In this document: piece after piece, positions 47,335-59,883 of the stretch
Layout of the letters: the number at the start of each line of letters is the position of its first letter
How positions within the stretch are numbered: the stretch's first letter is position 1
Assembly (NCBI GenBank): GCA_024196135.1
Contig: JAMQCK010000115.1
Location: forward strand, 1-61,139
Direction: 5' to 3'
DNA: 61,139 bases
DNA from: Pleurotus ostreatus/Saccharomyces cerevisiae fusant
Lineage: Eukaryota > Opisthokonta
Position numbers and translations under genes: made by a program
Notes under the pieces: generated by a model
The model's input: the letters and a program-made list of their open reading frames with translations, nothing else
What the model was told of the DNA's origin: nothing
The model's database searches: none

Positions 47335-48330
47335 TCAGGCCCGCGTAGCCGCAGCGGCAGCGGCGGGGACCTGGGTGACTGCGGAGGTAGATACCTGAGT
47401 AGCCGTCGAGGCCGTAGCCTGAGTAGCCGTCGCGGCGGGCGCGCCACCGCCGAAGCCACCGAAGCCGCCAAAGCCACCGTTGGAGCCGCCGCCGAAGCCC
47501 CCCATGCCACCCATGTTGCCCAGGCCGCCGAAGCCGCCGTTCGAGCCGCCGCCAAAGCCTCCCATACCGCCCATACCTCCCATTCCGCCCATGCCAAACA
47601 TCCCATTCGAGGCAGGCGCGGCGCTCCCCGACGGCGCGGCCGCGTTGCCGCCGAACGAGGGGAAGCCCCCGCCGCCGAAGCCGCCCATGCCGTTGCCCGC
47701 GCCGCCAAAGCCACCGAAGCCTCCATTGCCCGAGCCGCCAAAGTTGCCGAAGCCACCGTTGCCCCCGAATCCGCCGAACCCGCCGAAGGGCGAGGCGGCC
47801 TGGGTGGGCGCCGCGTTGGTCGCGGGCGAGGTGGCGGGCGCGGGCGGGGTGTTGGGCGCGGCAGCGCTGGGGGCGGACGCCTGGCTGGCAGCGCCGGGAA
47901 CGAGCACGCTAGCGATGGAGGTGTCGCTGGGCGCGACAGCAGCGCTCACAGGCGTCGGCTCCTGCCTGTTGAAGATGGTCAGGATAATGCCCTGATACGC
48001 GCTGCATGCATGCTCACCTCGCCTGAACGCCGAAAGCGGACGGGATGGCATCGGGATACAAAAAGCCGGAGGGCATAGCAAATCCACCGAGGCCAGAGGG
48101 CGCAGCGCCTGCGCCATCCCAGATGCCCGAGGGCATCGCGAAGCCCGAAGGCATCGCAAACGCCTCAGATGGGACTGCGAAGCCGTATGCCGGGGCATCG
48201 GAGGGCTCGGTGCTGTTGGCGAGAGGTCAGTCAGAGGTGCAGAATAGTAGTATGTTAGGAGAAATACCAACCTCGGCGCAGGGAGCGCGGCGACAGCCAT
48301 AACGAAGGCGAGAAGGGTGATGAACTGCAT
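47335..48330 (-). CDS. Secreted FGG/MGG-rich low-complexity protein
   Basis: Three exons. Exon 1 encodes a signal peptide (MQFITLLAFVMAVAALPAP). Exon 2 has FAMPSG repeats (SEAFAMPSGFAMPSGIWDG). Exon 3 starts RQEPTPVSAA, passes an Ala/Pro/Ser/Thr-rich part, then a tract of about 120 residues built of GGFGG, NGGFG and GMGGMGG units, and ends with an Ala/Thr-rich tail (VPAAAAAATRA). No Cys-rich hydrophobin pattern or enzyme domain is seen. A cell-wall or extracellular matrix role is possible but not shown. Confidence 0.75.
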   Translation of the reverse strand: MQFITLLAFVMAVAALPAPRLVFLLTYYYSAPLTDLSPTAPSPPMPRHTASQSHLRRLRCLRASRCPRASGMAQALRPLASVDLLCPPAFCIPMPSRPLSAFRRGEHACSAYQGIILTIFNRQEPTPVSAAVAPSDTSIASVLVPGAASQASAPSAAAPNTPPAPATSPATNAAPTQAASPFGGFGGFGGNGGFGNFGGSGNGGFGGFGGAGNGMGGFGGGGFPSFGGNAAAPSGSAAPASNGMFGMGGMGGMGGMGGFGGGSNGGFGGLGNMGGMGGFGGGSNGGFGGFGGFGGGAPAATATQATASTATQVSTSAVTQVPAAAAAATRA

Positions 48331-49152
48331 TATTGCTGAGGTTGTAGAGAACGGAAGGCGGCGGAGAAGTCTGGAATGAGTGTCTGCGTTGGGATCGCTG
48401 AGCTCAGTGAGGATTTGCAGACCCTGGTTCCCTCCTTTTATATCACGCTTGTTCGCGCAAGGCGCCGCCGGTGAGGGAGATGCTGGACTTGCGAAGCGAG
48501 TTCCGAGGCTTCAAGGAGCTGCTGGAGTGCGCGACTTGACAGTGAGTGAATACCGCACTCCAGGCGTAGAAGCCTTTCAATACCTTTCGCTTGACGGAAC
48601 ACTGTTTCGACTTAGGAGACGAGCCTAAACAGAGCACGAGCGGCGCAGTATGATGCCACGGCGCAGTCATTAACGTGAGTTTTTGGCTTCGTCTGCTTGC
48701 AGTTTTTCAACACGCGTTCACCGTCACAAGACCTACATGTTATTCACTCCGGGCCGCCTGCCAAGTTGTTGGCTGATCAGCCTAATGCTCGCGCAAACGG
48801 ATTATGTTGACTCTCGCGTGAGGAAACAAGCGTATTTCGTGCGGCCGAGATGGTGCCGACATGCATATGTCGACGCGTGTTTTCTTGAAGGCCGAAGTGA
48901 AGCAGGAAGCTGCGGAGCGCGAGCGGCCGGCGGCGACATGACGGAAGACGTCGAAAGTTTCTTTACACATGTTTAGCAACTCCCTTGACCGGCATATGCC
49001 GAATATCTTTGACGCCGCTTTGGTTCCACTCCCCACCTTCACGGCCGCCCCCCAACGGCTTGAAGCACGTACGCTATGAACGGCCGGAGAAGCGCAACCT
49101 GCTGCTCAAATACAATCGATGACTTCTCCCCTCCGATCCCTCCTCGCTCGAT
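48331..49152. other. Divergent intergenic region
   Basis: It separates the secreted FGG-rich gene from the dehydrogenase gene. Apart from the TATA box noted separately nothing is recognised. Confidence 0.4.
48435..48442 (-). promoter_or_regulatory. TATA box of the FGG-rich secreted protein gene
   Basis: TATAAAAG on the minus strand, about 105 bp before the start codon at 48330. Confidence 0.6.
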
Positions 49153-50386
49153 ATGTCTCTCCAACGACGCGTTGCTCTCGTCACTGGCGCTGCTCAAGGC
49201 ATGGGCAGGGCGATCGCTATCCGACTGGCCAAGGACGGTCTCGACGTTGGCGTAAGCGACATACACTCGAAGCAGTCTGCTCTTGAAGACGTCGCGAAGA
49301 GCATTGAGAGCGTCGGCGGCAAGGCTGTCGTAGTTCCTGGGGACGTCTCAAGAGAGGAGGACGTTAGTGCGATGGTCGACAGCACTGCGGCTGCGCTTGG
49401 AGGGCTTCATGTGGTGTGTCCGATGCGTGACGTACTTTATAGCTCGACTCATGCGGCTCAGATGGTGGCGAATGCCGGTGTGGGCCCTGCGTGCCCTTTC
49501 ATCGAAGGTGTCGTCGGTCCTGCGACTCGGGACGACTTATTCTGACTAACGTGCTATAGAAACGGTCGAAGGATTCAACAAAACAATGGCGATCAACGGC
49601 CTCAGCGTCTTTCTTTGCTTCAAGTACGCCGCAAAGAAGATTCTCGAGCAGGGCCATGGCGAAGGGCGGCTCATCGCAGCCTCGTCACTGGCCGGGAAAA
49701 TGGGTGAGAGCATGCGCTTCCTGTTAGTCTCATTCTGGCTTACACTTCTTTCACAGCGTACCCCGGATTCACGGGATACAACGCTAGCAAGTTTGCTATG
49801 CGTGGCGTCGTTCAAACTGCAGGTCGGTGCTCTGAAAGCCGCGCCGAGTGTTGGCTTACTTCTCGCGTTGGTCCAGCCATCGAGCTTGGTCCTCATGGCA
49901 TCACCGCAAACGCATACGCGCCAGGTGAGTCTATCAGTCTTCATGATAGGCCGTTGTTAATCACTCAGCAGGAACCATCGACACTCCTCTTAGTGAGTCG
50001 GAGTCGTACGCAAGGGGTGCACTCTGATCGCGTCTTTAGCTCGAACGACCGAGGTAGCTGACCGGGTGGATCTCAATGCGGTAAGGCTTGAACTCCGTTG
50101 TCGCATATCCATGATTGAAGACCCTCCTTCCTAGATTGCCGCTACCCTCCCTATGAGGCGCGTTGGTCAGCCAGGCGATATCGCTGCCCTGGTATCATAT
50201 CTCGCCAGCGTTGACTCCGGATACGTGACTGGTTCGTGCTATATCCTGGTTGAGAGATGCTCTGACCTCACCGTCTTTTGAATCGAACCACTTCAGGCCA
50301 AACGGTAGGACGTTTCGTTGATCCGCATTGAGCTTCGCTCATCACACTCACAGATAGCCATAGATGGAGGGTGGCGTGTTGACTAG
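49153..50386 (+). CDS. Short-chain dehydrogenase/reductase
   Basis: A multi-exon classical SDR of about 260 residues. Cofactor motif VTGAAQGMGRAIA, VANAG, the catalytic Asn in MAINGLSVF, Ser in LIAASSLAG, and YxxxK in GYNASKFA are all present. It ends IAIDGGWRVD. The Asp in VGVSDI after beta-strand 2 suggests NAD(H) preference. Family resemblance is to fungal diacetyl/acetoin reductase-like SDRs, but the substrate cannot be read. An 8-nt exon (50297-50304, GCCAAACG) completes the VTGQT segment. It could tailor a metabolite made nearby, or serve ordinary metabolism. Confidence 0.85.
50297..50304 (+). other. Predicted 8-nt micro-exon of the SDR gene
   Basis: CAG|GCCAAACG|GTAGGA supplies the Gly-Gln-Thr codons between YVTG and IAIDGG, as expected of this SDR region (TGQTIxIDGG). 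Confidence 0.65.
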
Positions 50387-51574
50387 AGCGCTTTTTCGAG
50401 TATCTTCATATAGGTCGACGTGTTTCGGAAGCTGGAGATCTACCTCACCCAGATCGTACAGTTCGCTGCAAGGTGCCTCTTATGCGTTAGGTCTAGATAA
50501 TATGATTATCCAGTCCGACAACACTAGTGGTATATCGGATACAGAAAGAGTAGAGCGTAACACCTTCATAAACGCCGCCAACCCGCATCAGTAGACCCAA
50601 ATGCTGAATTCGAAGAAGTTCAACATTGGTCACATGATAGATGCGTGACCGGCAGTAGCGGCCCGACCTTCCAGATTGTGATGCGCTTGCTCCCTCCCCT
50701 CATGTACACGAAGTTCAAAGATGGATCGACGACCTCGTTGACCTTCATCCATCCTCTAGCGTGTTTATTTCTATCTCAAACTCTCGACGTACCGCTTTGT
50801 CTCGCTGCATTTGCCCAAGTGTCTGCGCCGGAGAATATCCCGCCTCAGAAGACCCGCGCGTGCGACGTGAAGTATCTGCGCCATTTGCTTAAAATGATAG
50901 CGGGTGGATTGGTGTGTAGTTCTCTTCCCTAACTCACCAATTTCTTCTAGCCTGGCTCGTCGACTCTAACTCACCGCGGCGCACGGCTGCCTGTATCCCC
51001 TCTAACAGACGGTCTCGAGTTGAAAACGCAAGTTGTGCGGAATGGCCCGAGGCCGCGCTGACCCTGGCGGCATTTCAAGGCTGAGCTCAGGCTCTATGCA
51101 CAACGCAGGCCTGCAAGTCATGGCAAGGTGGGTGGTCTTATACTCTCGCTCATCGTCATGCTGATTCGGTGCATGAGGTCCCTGCTGGGTACGACGAGGT
51201 GATATCACGGACAGGTCACAAGAGCTTGCCGCCTCGAGATATGATACCTGGCCTCCGTGCGCAGCAAGTCCGCCCCTCCTGCTGTCCGCGCTCACGCGCA
51301 TACATCAACTTTTAAATAGAAGTATAATCTTTGTTGCATTTCTTGCTTTCGTTTCCAAAGAATACCTCCACAAAGACAAGTTTGAAATGTCTCGCCGCAT
51401 CTTGGCTTCATCGCACCAAACGTACGTGAAGGACCCACTGATATCCGCTGCTTGATCAGCGGCCGTCCGTGCTGACTCTCCCGCACTGCCATGCGTGCAC
51501 AGCTGATCAATGGGTTTAAGGCCGCTCCGACTCGCTTCCTCGACCACGACCTTCGCTCCTCGACATCGCTGATC
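50387..51574. other. Intergenic region
   Basis: ORFs on both strands at 50645-50932 and 51002-51301 are short and unrecognised. The region should hold the promoter of the ankyrin NLR gene. Confidence 0.4.
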
Positions 51575-54500
51575 ATGGCGCAGATCCAGGTTCTCGACAG
51601 CTCGCTCGTGCTACTATGGAATGAAGCGATTTCGAAGTATGAGAGCGATACCGGTCTCAGACTTGATTCGGAAACCTTCGACACGGCGCAAGCTATCTAC
51701 GACTACATCAACCAGGCTCATCAATGCTTCGAGAGTTTTTATAAGAGTGATGCGCATCGACTACGCGAGCGCGCTCGGCCAATCCTGAGGGCGCTGGAGG
51801 CGCTATGCGGACCCCTAGGCGACGTGGTGGGATTGGTATCACTGATGCGTGTTCGTTGATGATATGTTTTGGCTAACATCGACGCTCCTAGGTTTTCTCC
51901 CCGAGCAAAGCCATTTTCTCTGCGTTTGGTCTATTCCTCAAGGTGAGCCGGCAGTCCTGCACGTGACTGCTGTGGTAGATGATACGATACTGAAGCCCCT
52001 TAGGGATTTTCGGACGTGCACGACGACTTCGAGGCTATCGGTACTGCTTTCGATACATTGGGGAATCATCTGTGCGTCGTCCACGCCACAGCAGATGTCA
52101 AGATTGATCCGACTTTGGTGCTTCGCGTCGCTTCGATTAAGCTCTTGGCGCAGATCCTCAAGGTCCTTGGTGTCATCACAAAAGTTCGACAGGATGGACG
52201 CTTGAGTGAGCCTTCGGGATCTCATGACATAGTTGCAAATGAGGCTCACCATGACCAGAAACATGGCTGAAGAAGCTTGGGGACTCGAAGGAGATCGTAT
52301 CGACACTTGACGATCTTGGGCGGCTTTCCACGAACCATCATCAAGCAGTCTCTGCTCTCACTCTATCAACAATACAAAAGACACTGGGCATACTGACTGA
52401 AGGTATAACATGTAAGTTATCGAACTCGCTCGAGGATGCCTTGATGTTGATGTCAAACGTCTCGCTGATCTCCATGTAGGGGCCGAAGAAAGGCAAGACG
52501 TCAGTAGACGATCCCTTGCGCGCCTGATGAACCTCGCGCAGGAAGTTCACGGTCAGTCGACATAGTGACTGGAATGAAACCCCTCTCACTTCGCACGCAG
52601 CATCTTTGAAAAGCGGCACTTCGGCAATCACTGACGATATCATCGTGAATCGAGGTATCTTGGAGCGTATCCAAAGCCTCCTCCTGCAACACCAGCTCTT
52701 TGTCAAGGATATCCAAGGTAGGCTTGCAAAGTTCGATGATTGTGGCAAGGCTTATGACCTTCGGAAGCTGCGGATCAGATCTTTAGGTGGCTGCACTGTC
52801 CCGACGCCTCACTCAAGATGAATGAGCTCTTACGCCAGCGCACGCCTGCCACCGGCTCGTGGTTTCTCGAGTCAAGCGGTTTCTCCAACTTCAAGAGCGG
52901 TACGATACGAACAATCTGTCTGCAGGGGAAAGGTGCGACCTCGTTGCTTGCAATTGTCGATATCTAATTCAATTTAAGCGGGATGTGGGAAGAGCACTCT
53001 GTTGTACGCTTGCTCTGTTCAATATATTCATGATGTACTGATATTCCCTTTAGAGCGGCGGCAATCCGGGACCTACAAGCACTCTCTGCGTCGTCCGAGG
53101 AACCTGACCTCGTCGTTGCTCACTTCTTTGATTCAACGAGCACGTCTCAGCCTCTCGACCTGCGTTCTCTGCTCTCAGCCATTCTGTGCCAGCTTGCGCA
53201 TCGCAAAGCGAGTGCGATGCACCAATTACTGAGATTACATCAGCAAAGTATGCACGGGCACTCGCAACCTTCGCTGTGCGCGCTTCGTGAGCGTCTTGAT
53301 GAAATGATCTACCACATCCCTGCCAGACTGTTTGTAGCTGTCGACGCATTGGACGAGCCGGAGGACGACGCGATACTTTCTTTCCTCGCCGACCTTCGTG
53401 CACATGAGAATATCTCGCTCCTAGTTACTAGTCGCAAGGATGTCTCATTTCCCAAGTACCTTCAAGATCCATACGAAGTCACTATTGTCATGCACGAAGA
53501 AGTCGTCAACAGTGACATAAAGATACTGATTGATAGTACGCTCCGCCAGGGTGGGAGTCTATCGAGAACTTCGCAGACGGCGCTCGTTCGGAAATACTTG
53601 GAGGCCCGCGCCGAAGGAAAGTAAGTGACCAATCCTCTAGTAATTTTTGTGATTTACTGACTCGTCAGCTTCCGATGGACTGTACTTCAAATTCACGAAC
53701 TCGCGCGCATTGCAGGCATCCCATCTAAAGTACGACAGCGGTTGAAGTCGCTGCCCAAGACGCTAGGCGATATATATCAGCGACGCTTGGAGGCCATTAT
53801 CCCCGATGATAGGGGAGATGTCTTTCGTCTCCTTGGCTGGCTCTTATACACCTGCCATCCTCTCTCGACGATAGAATTTGCGCAACTCCTCGCCTTCGAC
53901 TACTCCGAGGCGAAGCCAACCTATCGACGGTCGTGGGAGCCCACGTCTCCCGACGACATATTGGACCTAGTTGGCTCTACCTTTCTGTCTATACATGGAG
54001 ATGAAGTTCGTCTTGCGCATGCGTCGGTGCGGGAGTTTCTGCTCAGCCTTCGGTCATCCTCCCCATTCTATATCAGCCAAAACCTCATGCACTCCATCAT
54101 GATCCAGACGAGCCTCGCATATATTAGGTCTACCGAAGCGGACTACTTCCCTCGGCCCGGAGGATATCATCACCACTTATCATGGACATGGGTTTCGTAT
54201 GCCGCAAAGATGGCACCTGACCAATTTCCGGCTCTTGTGGACGACATTGCCCATGCTTTCGCGGACGGCAGCAGGCGAGAAGCGCTCGGGGACATCCTCA
54301 ACGTCTGCATGCATACCGCAGCGGAAATCGGTTGCCTGCGCCTCCTGCGCCTCTTCATTGATCGACTCGGTGCGGATGTCAATCGCTATATCTGCAATCA
54401 AGACTACAGTCGAACAGCTCTTCACTGGGCGGTCTCGAAAGGGCAACTCGATGCTGCAGGAGTTCTCATCAACAAGGGCACCGACGTCGATGCGGCGGAC

Positions 54501-55661
54501 AGCGAGGGATACTCACCGCTGCATCACGCCGCGTCTAGCGCACGCACCGACCTCATCCAACTTCTGATCGACAACGGCGCGAGCCTTGCGGCTCGCACAG
54601 CGTCGGGCAGCACTCCGCTTCACGTCGCCGTGACTGCCCGTGGAAGACGAGATGCCGTCGCGCTCATTCTCGGTGCTGGCGGAGATGTAGAGCTTCAAGA
54701 CGGAGAGGGCCACACTGCTCTCCATCTCGCAGTGCGGGCTGGTGACCTTGACGTTGTCCGCTTGCTCATCGAGCACGACGCGGATGTTCGAGCAGTACGG
54801 GACGAAGTGAGCGCCTGCGCGCCACTGCATTCAGCTGCAAGCGCTGGGCATGAATTGATCGTCCGCGCACTCCTAGACGCCGGCGCGGACCCGACCTCGT
54901 CGATAACAGGCGGCTGGACGCCCCTTCATATCGCCGCTTACTTCCACCACGTCTCCATCGCACGTCTGCTCCTGGATCGAGGTGCGGCCTGCGCTGCCGC
55001 CGATGATGGCTCGACACCGCTCCATCTCGCAGCGGAGAGCGGCGACAGCGACCTGGCGCGCTTGCTGCTCGAGTCGGGAGCACAACCGAGCGAAGCGACT
55101 GTCGACGGGTTCAGTCCCCTCCATCTTGCAGCATGGGCGGGTCATGCTGGCATCATTCGCTTGCTCGTCGACCGGTGCGCAGATGTCGACGCTCGCACGA
55201 CGAACGATGTCGGCGGCCTCGCGCCCCTCCATCTCGCGGCTCGGAATGGTCACATAGACGCCGTAAAGCTTCTCTTGGATGCTGGCGCGGATCTCATGGC
55301 ATTGACGGTTGACGGCTGGACGCCTGCCGAAGTTGCCAACCACTACGGCCATCCGTCGGCCGCCGAGTCGCTGATCGACCGCACCATCCCGTCATTCAAT
55401 GGGCACGGGCACGGAGGGCCTGCGTCGTCGCACTGCACTGTAGTCATGTCAGATGTGAATTCTAGGGCCGCCGCATATTCCTCTTGCAATATGCCCAACG
55501 CGTTTCCTCAGACGCCAGCGCGAGACCAGCTTGACGCGTTGCTTCGTGTGACGGTGACAGATGAAGCGGACCGAAGCTCGAGTCCGACTTTGTCCGAGAT
55601 ACTGGAGGACATGGCACCCGAAGAAGTCGAGCAGCTGGTTGCGAGGATGGAGGGTCTTTGA
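51575..55661 (+). CDS. NLR-like STAND protein, Goodbye-NACHT-ankyrin
   Basis: The N-terminal exons match the fungal Goodbye domain: LLWNEAISKYESDTGLRL, PLGDVVGL, VFSPSKAIFSAFGLFLK, then VASIKLLAQILKVLGVITKV. A NACHT-type region follows: SWFLESSGFSNFKSGTI, an abnormal P-loop ICLQGKGATSLLAIV, and Walker B RLFVAVDALDE. A winged-helix-like part (LPKTLGDIYQRRLEAI, VRLAHASVREFLLS) precedes about ten ankyrin repeats (TALHWAV, SPLHHAA, TPLHVAV, TALHLAV, APLHSAA, TPLHIAA, TPLHLAA, SPLHLAA, APLHLAA and a last degenerate unit). The tail of about 100 residues is Ser/His-rich and acidic near its end. The start is Met 51575; an in-frame Met at 51491 is possible. Several exons between 51.9 and 52.9 kb are only roughly placed. 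Confidence 0.8.
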
Positions 55662-58300
55662 TATTGCTGTAGGTGTTGCAGTTGATAATAGCAGAGACAA
55701 GCTATATTGCACAAGCCTCGACCGACATCTTCTACAGCAGTTCTAATGCACGTCTCGCGGAGGAACGCTATTGTGCATGTTGGAGAGTCGCATATATGCG
55801 CCGAGTTTGGCGCGCCAGGATAAGACGTGTGCAACCTGGCTGCTGGTCAATGAGCGATGAACAACAGTCAAATGCAAGTGGTCACCTGCACGTCGTATCT
55901 TGACTAATTCGTGAGCGGCTCTCGTCAGGTCCTGATGCTGAGCCTTCCGCCCGCGCATCGTGCTTCGTCGTCGAGTCGGGCATTCAGAATCGCACACGAG
56001 CGGACGAGACAATCCTTGGGTGTCGTGATGTTCTGCGGAGTGCCCGTTTCCGCCGCGCCGTGTACAAGCCCAATGCGCATTTGCCGCACCAACTAGATGG
56101 CGCTGCTTGTTGGACCTAGGTCAATCGATGAAGTGACAGTCGGCGGTGGCAAGCAGCCTTCATTTTCGCTACTGGACCCGATGAATGAGCCGCGGTTGTA
56201 GGGGGTGGAGATGTCGAAAAGCGGAAACCTCACCTCATGATTGGCGTCTTCCTCGTGCTCCAGATGGTCGTCGCCTTGCACGGCGAAGCGGTAGACCTTG
56301 AGCTCGGCATGACTCTGCAGAGTTTCCACCGCGGTGCGCGTGTCGAGGAGGTGTGTTGCTTCCCTTGAGTCGACGGGCTCTCTTTGTGAGTGATACAGCT
56401 GTGCGTTAGAATTCAGAACATGGCGTTCGAGACGAGGGATCCGGTGAACGCACCGGAAGGCTCTGTGAAGGCGACTTGCGATGCAGACAGAGCACCCAAG
56501 TCAGGCTCGATCCGAAGCGCGTCACACACGATGGTGCCACCTCCCATCGTCTGCGTCAACTCCGCACCTGAATATGTGCGCTCTTCCTCAGCTTCGACAA
56601 ATCGACAACGCTGAGATGGGGCTGATGCGCGCGTGAGCATTGCATACGAGGCATAAACACAGTCAAGCTTACCTCGGTGTCGTCGCGATTGTCGTCAAAG
56701 GAGCGTGGATGGCGGACCAGCTCTCGCTCAGATGGACATCATGAGCAGAGCTCTCCCCGTCTAAAGAAGCAGGAACCTTTTCGCCTTGTCGCGTTTCTCG
56801 TGGTCCTTCAGCCTGGAGTCCGCGTGTCTGTGCCTGGGAAGGCCACGGTATCAAAGCAACACCCGGTGCTGCGTCCACACAGGATCCGAGGTCTGCAGGT
56901 TGTTGAGTAAACGTTGCAAAGTCGAGCAAACGGGCTACTTCACCAGCAAAGGCGCATTACGAGATGTCCGAATGGGCCGCAACACACAGAATAGGGCGCA
57001 TATACCGAGGGATCCAGTGCATTGTCGACTTCAAACTGCATATATGCGCACGCGAAGACATGGAGGGCGATCCAGGCGCGGACCATGGCGAATTAGGGGC
57101 GAGGAGTGACCGCCTAGGGGCGATCTGGTAGAGAGGACGGCAAGGATGCGTATCGAGTAGAGAGAGGTATGGCGGCAATGTCCACAGCTCGCTTCGAGGT
57201 GACAGAGGTTTGCTATAAGGCACGGCACAGCAGACCTACTCCGTCCATCAGTAGGGAGCGTTTGGGAGCGTGGGCTGCTACGCACCTAGATCCCAATTTC
57301 AACCTCTCTAAGTTCAAAAGGAATCTCTCGATGTAGATTATCGCATGGCCTTCACAAGAAAGGGTGAGACGACATCCTGCTCGCGGCCAACTTGCGGGCG
57401 CTCAAGTTCGTATACGACAGTTCCGGTCTGAGCTGATCCCCCAGAAGCCACGAGCATGGCAGGAGATGAGGATTGAGAGGAAAGAGTGCAACAAGGGGAG
57501 GTGTGGCAGGGGAATTCGACCCTCTCACGCGAGGGAAGGGGACAAGTGGAGGTTCCTCGACGATCGAACGGGAGGAGCGGGCCGTAGGCTCCGATGCCCG
57601 CATCACGTTTGCCACGTGGTTCATGCTGAGCTATGGTCGGGACCTTCGTAGGCGAGCTACGCTCGCGCAGAGGATCTCGTGGACGCAGGAGAGTCAAGAG
57701 AAGTTTCTTTATACTATTTAAGCAGTACGGAGAGCTGTCATCCATCACTTTAATCGACGCCGCAATATTCACAGGCCGGCAACTCGTAAGCAGCCTTGCA
57801 CTTTGAGATCGACGATGCTTACTCGAGTATATTCGGACAAGCTATAGCAGGACATATAGCACCCTCTGATAAGTAACGAGAAGTCAGAAAAATGCGCGAT
57901 GATCCTGATGAGAGGGAAGTGGTATCACGCCACCAGCGAGATGAGCGTCGAGAGGGAAAGCAAGTCATCGCGCAATCTATCTTCGCTAGCCAGCTCGCGT
58001 CCCCGCCAAGTCGGACTCAGCGGACGGGAGAGGATCAACCTTGAGGGCTACGACCCTCAATCCCAAGGTTTCGCCGATGGACCAGTTGAGGATCCTTGCC
58101 GCGCTCTCGGAGTCTTGTACTCAAAGGGGCTAGAGATGGACCGCGTAGTGACGAGATGGGCATACCGACATACTATATGCGCAGGTTAGATAAGCCCGTG
58201 GCATCCAGCGCCATGCACCGACACATCTCTCCGTAGAGCTTAAAAATTGCGCCCTACCGCGCCTAGGCGGCAAGGGCCATCTTGTGCGCGTTTCCATGTC
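55662..58300. other. Gene-poor region
   Basis: Minus-strand ORFs at 56093-56329 and 56413-56640 could be two exons of one small gene, but no domain is recognised. The minus-strand ORF at 57338-57772 ends in a protein-like stretch (TVVYELERPQ). Nothing firm. Confidence 0.35.
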
Positions 58301-58729
58301 GAAGCCGCGTTCAACGTCCCCCACGTCTTCAGCAACCTGCGTGCGCGTCAGCACTTCCGAGCCGAGCCGACTGACATGAGGTAGGACGTAGGCTCACCAA
58401 GGCTGGTCGAGTAGAAGCGGGCGCCAGTCTTGCGTGTCGTGGGGCAGACGATGCATGCGTTGCGTTGGTTGGATCGGTGCCGAAGATGTATCGCGGGGAA
58501 GAAGGCGAAGGTCGAACGCAATGATCATGTCGTCCGAGGCTTCCATATTGGTGTCGTCCGCAGCGTCGATGTCGACGTCAACGTCGGCCGGCCGTCAATA
58601 AAGTCGGGATCCGCATTCGGCGAGAGCAGGAAGGAAGTCAAACGCCGCGCCTTCAGTCTACGACTTTACCCTACCTCGCGATAGGAGACGCAGGGGCGAC
58701 GTTTGTAGAAGTCTATGCTAGGTAATAGT

Positions 58730-59070
58730 CGCGCTGACCGGATGAGAAGGTGAGCGTCAGCCGGGAAGGTGAGCGAAGTCGACATCGATCACGTACCTCC
58801 AGAAGACGCTCATCATGAACGCCAGCGAGGGCGCATATCGCGATAAAACCTGGTGTATCGGGTAGCAAAGCATGTTGTCGTCGTAGATGATGCTTGACCT
58901 GGGTGCAGGGCGTCAGCATTGCCGCGCGAAGAGCAAGAGATCGGAGCCGGTAGTACTCACCCAATAACGTGATTATCCTCTCAAATTTCGATAGGTTTCC
59001 CGCGGTATCGAGCAAGGTGTCTCGTCGCTGAGCACTCATATTGGAAAGGCGCGGCCGTTGAGGATTCGGG
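58730..59070 (-). pseudogene. Family Y exon-like block, inverted relative of 31540-31870
   Basis: On the minus strand it encodes MSAQRRDTLLDTAGNLSKF, then ERIITLLG, then after a spacer SIIYDDNMLCYPIHQVLSRY with FMMSVFWR before GTACGT. Splice borders and much of the intron sequence match 31.5-31.9 kb. No continuous long frame is seen, so it may be dead. Confidence 0.45.
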
Positions 59071-59429
59071 CACAAGGGGAGGTCGGTGGTGAGGGAAGGG
59101 CCGACGTCGCGCGCAAGATGGGCCGGCCCCGGTAAAATCACGCAGCCTGACAGGTTACGAGAGTCTGCATGGGTGCGGAGGTAGCTCTTAGGCACCTTCT
59201 CGTCGGTGATCTTGAAGTAGACGGGACACGGCTACGTGTTCCGGTTAGCTGGCGGGGGTCAGGTACGGCAGGGGACATACTTTACGCCCGCGCTGAACGA
59301 AGGGTCGGGAGCGTCAATCTAACTCTCCTCTGTTATCCTTTGTCAGAGCTCACCGCTGTCTCTGCGCACCCGCATTCCCTTCGGCCGAGTCAAGCGCGTC
59401 CGCTAAAGGAGGTCCCTCGCCGCCGCCGA

Positions 59430-59664
59430 TCGAGCAATTCGCGCGGTCCGACTACCGCGCCGTAGGCCATCGTCCGAGCCAGAGGTGGTCGTCGAGGTCT
59501 CGCGAGTCTGACAGAGTGCAGCCTTTCGCGGGGCGGGGGGAGAGTGTGAAGCAGAGGGCGTCGACGTCGACGATGATGGACGGAAGCAAGACGGACGCGA
59601 AAGCAAAGCGGCATCTGATCGAGATCAAGGACGGAGCCTGATCACCCTTGTCCCCCGCCATCAT
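59430..59664 (-). repeat. Family Y block, inverted relative of 30913-31300
   Basis: The reverse complement shares long near-identical stretches with 30913-31300 (for example TTGATCTCGATCAGAT and GTCCGTCTTGCTTCCGTCCA). Confidence 0.5.
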
Positions 59665-59883
59665 CTCTGTGAGGGCCCAACGCAGTCTGCTCTCCGGAAC
59701 TCAGAGCTGCAAGAATGCTTAGCCTGCGTCTCTCCTTTACTAGCGTGTGTTCTCCAGCTCCAAGCCCACGCCTCGCGTCTCGCTTTCACCAAGACCGACT
59801 TTTCAGGCGCTCCGACGCGCGGTCCGGACTTCCACACGGTCGAAGGGAAGTCTCCTACACTACTCTAACTACTTCTGAGCCCA

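Noticed and set aside
47480..47995. Plus-strand Pro-rich ORF opposite the FGG-rich gene
   Set aside because: A shadow of the Gly-rich repeat on the minus strand.
56093..56640. Small two-exon gene on the minus strand
   Set aside because: The frames look protein-like, but no start, splice pair or family could be fixed, so it is mentioned only in the region note.
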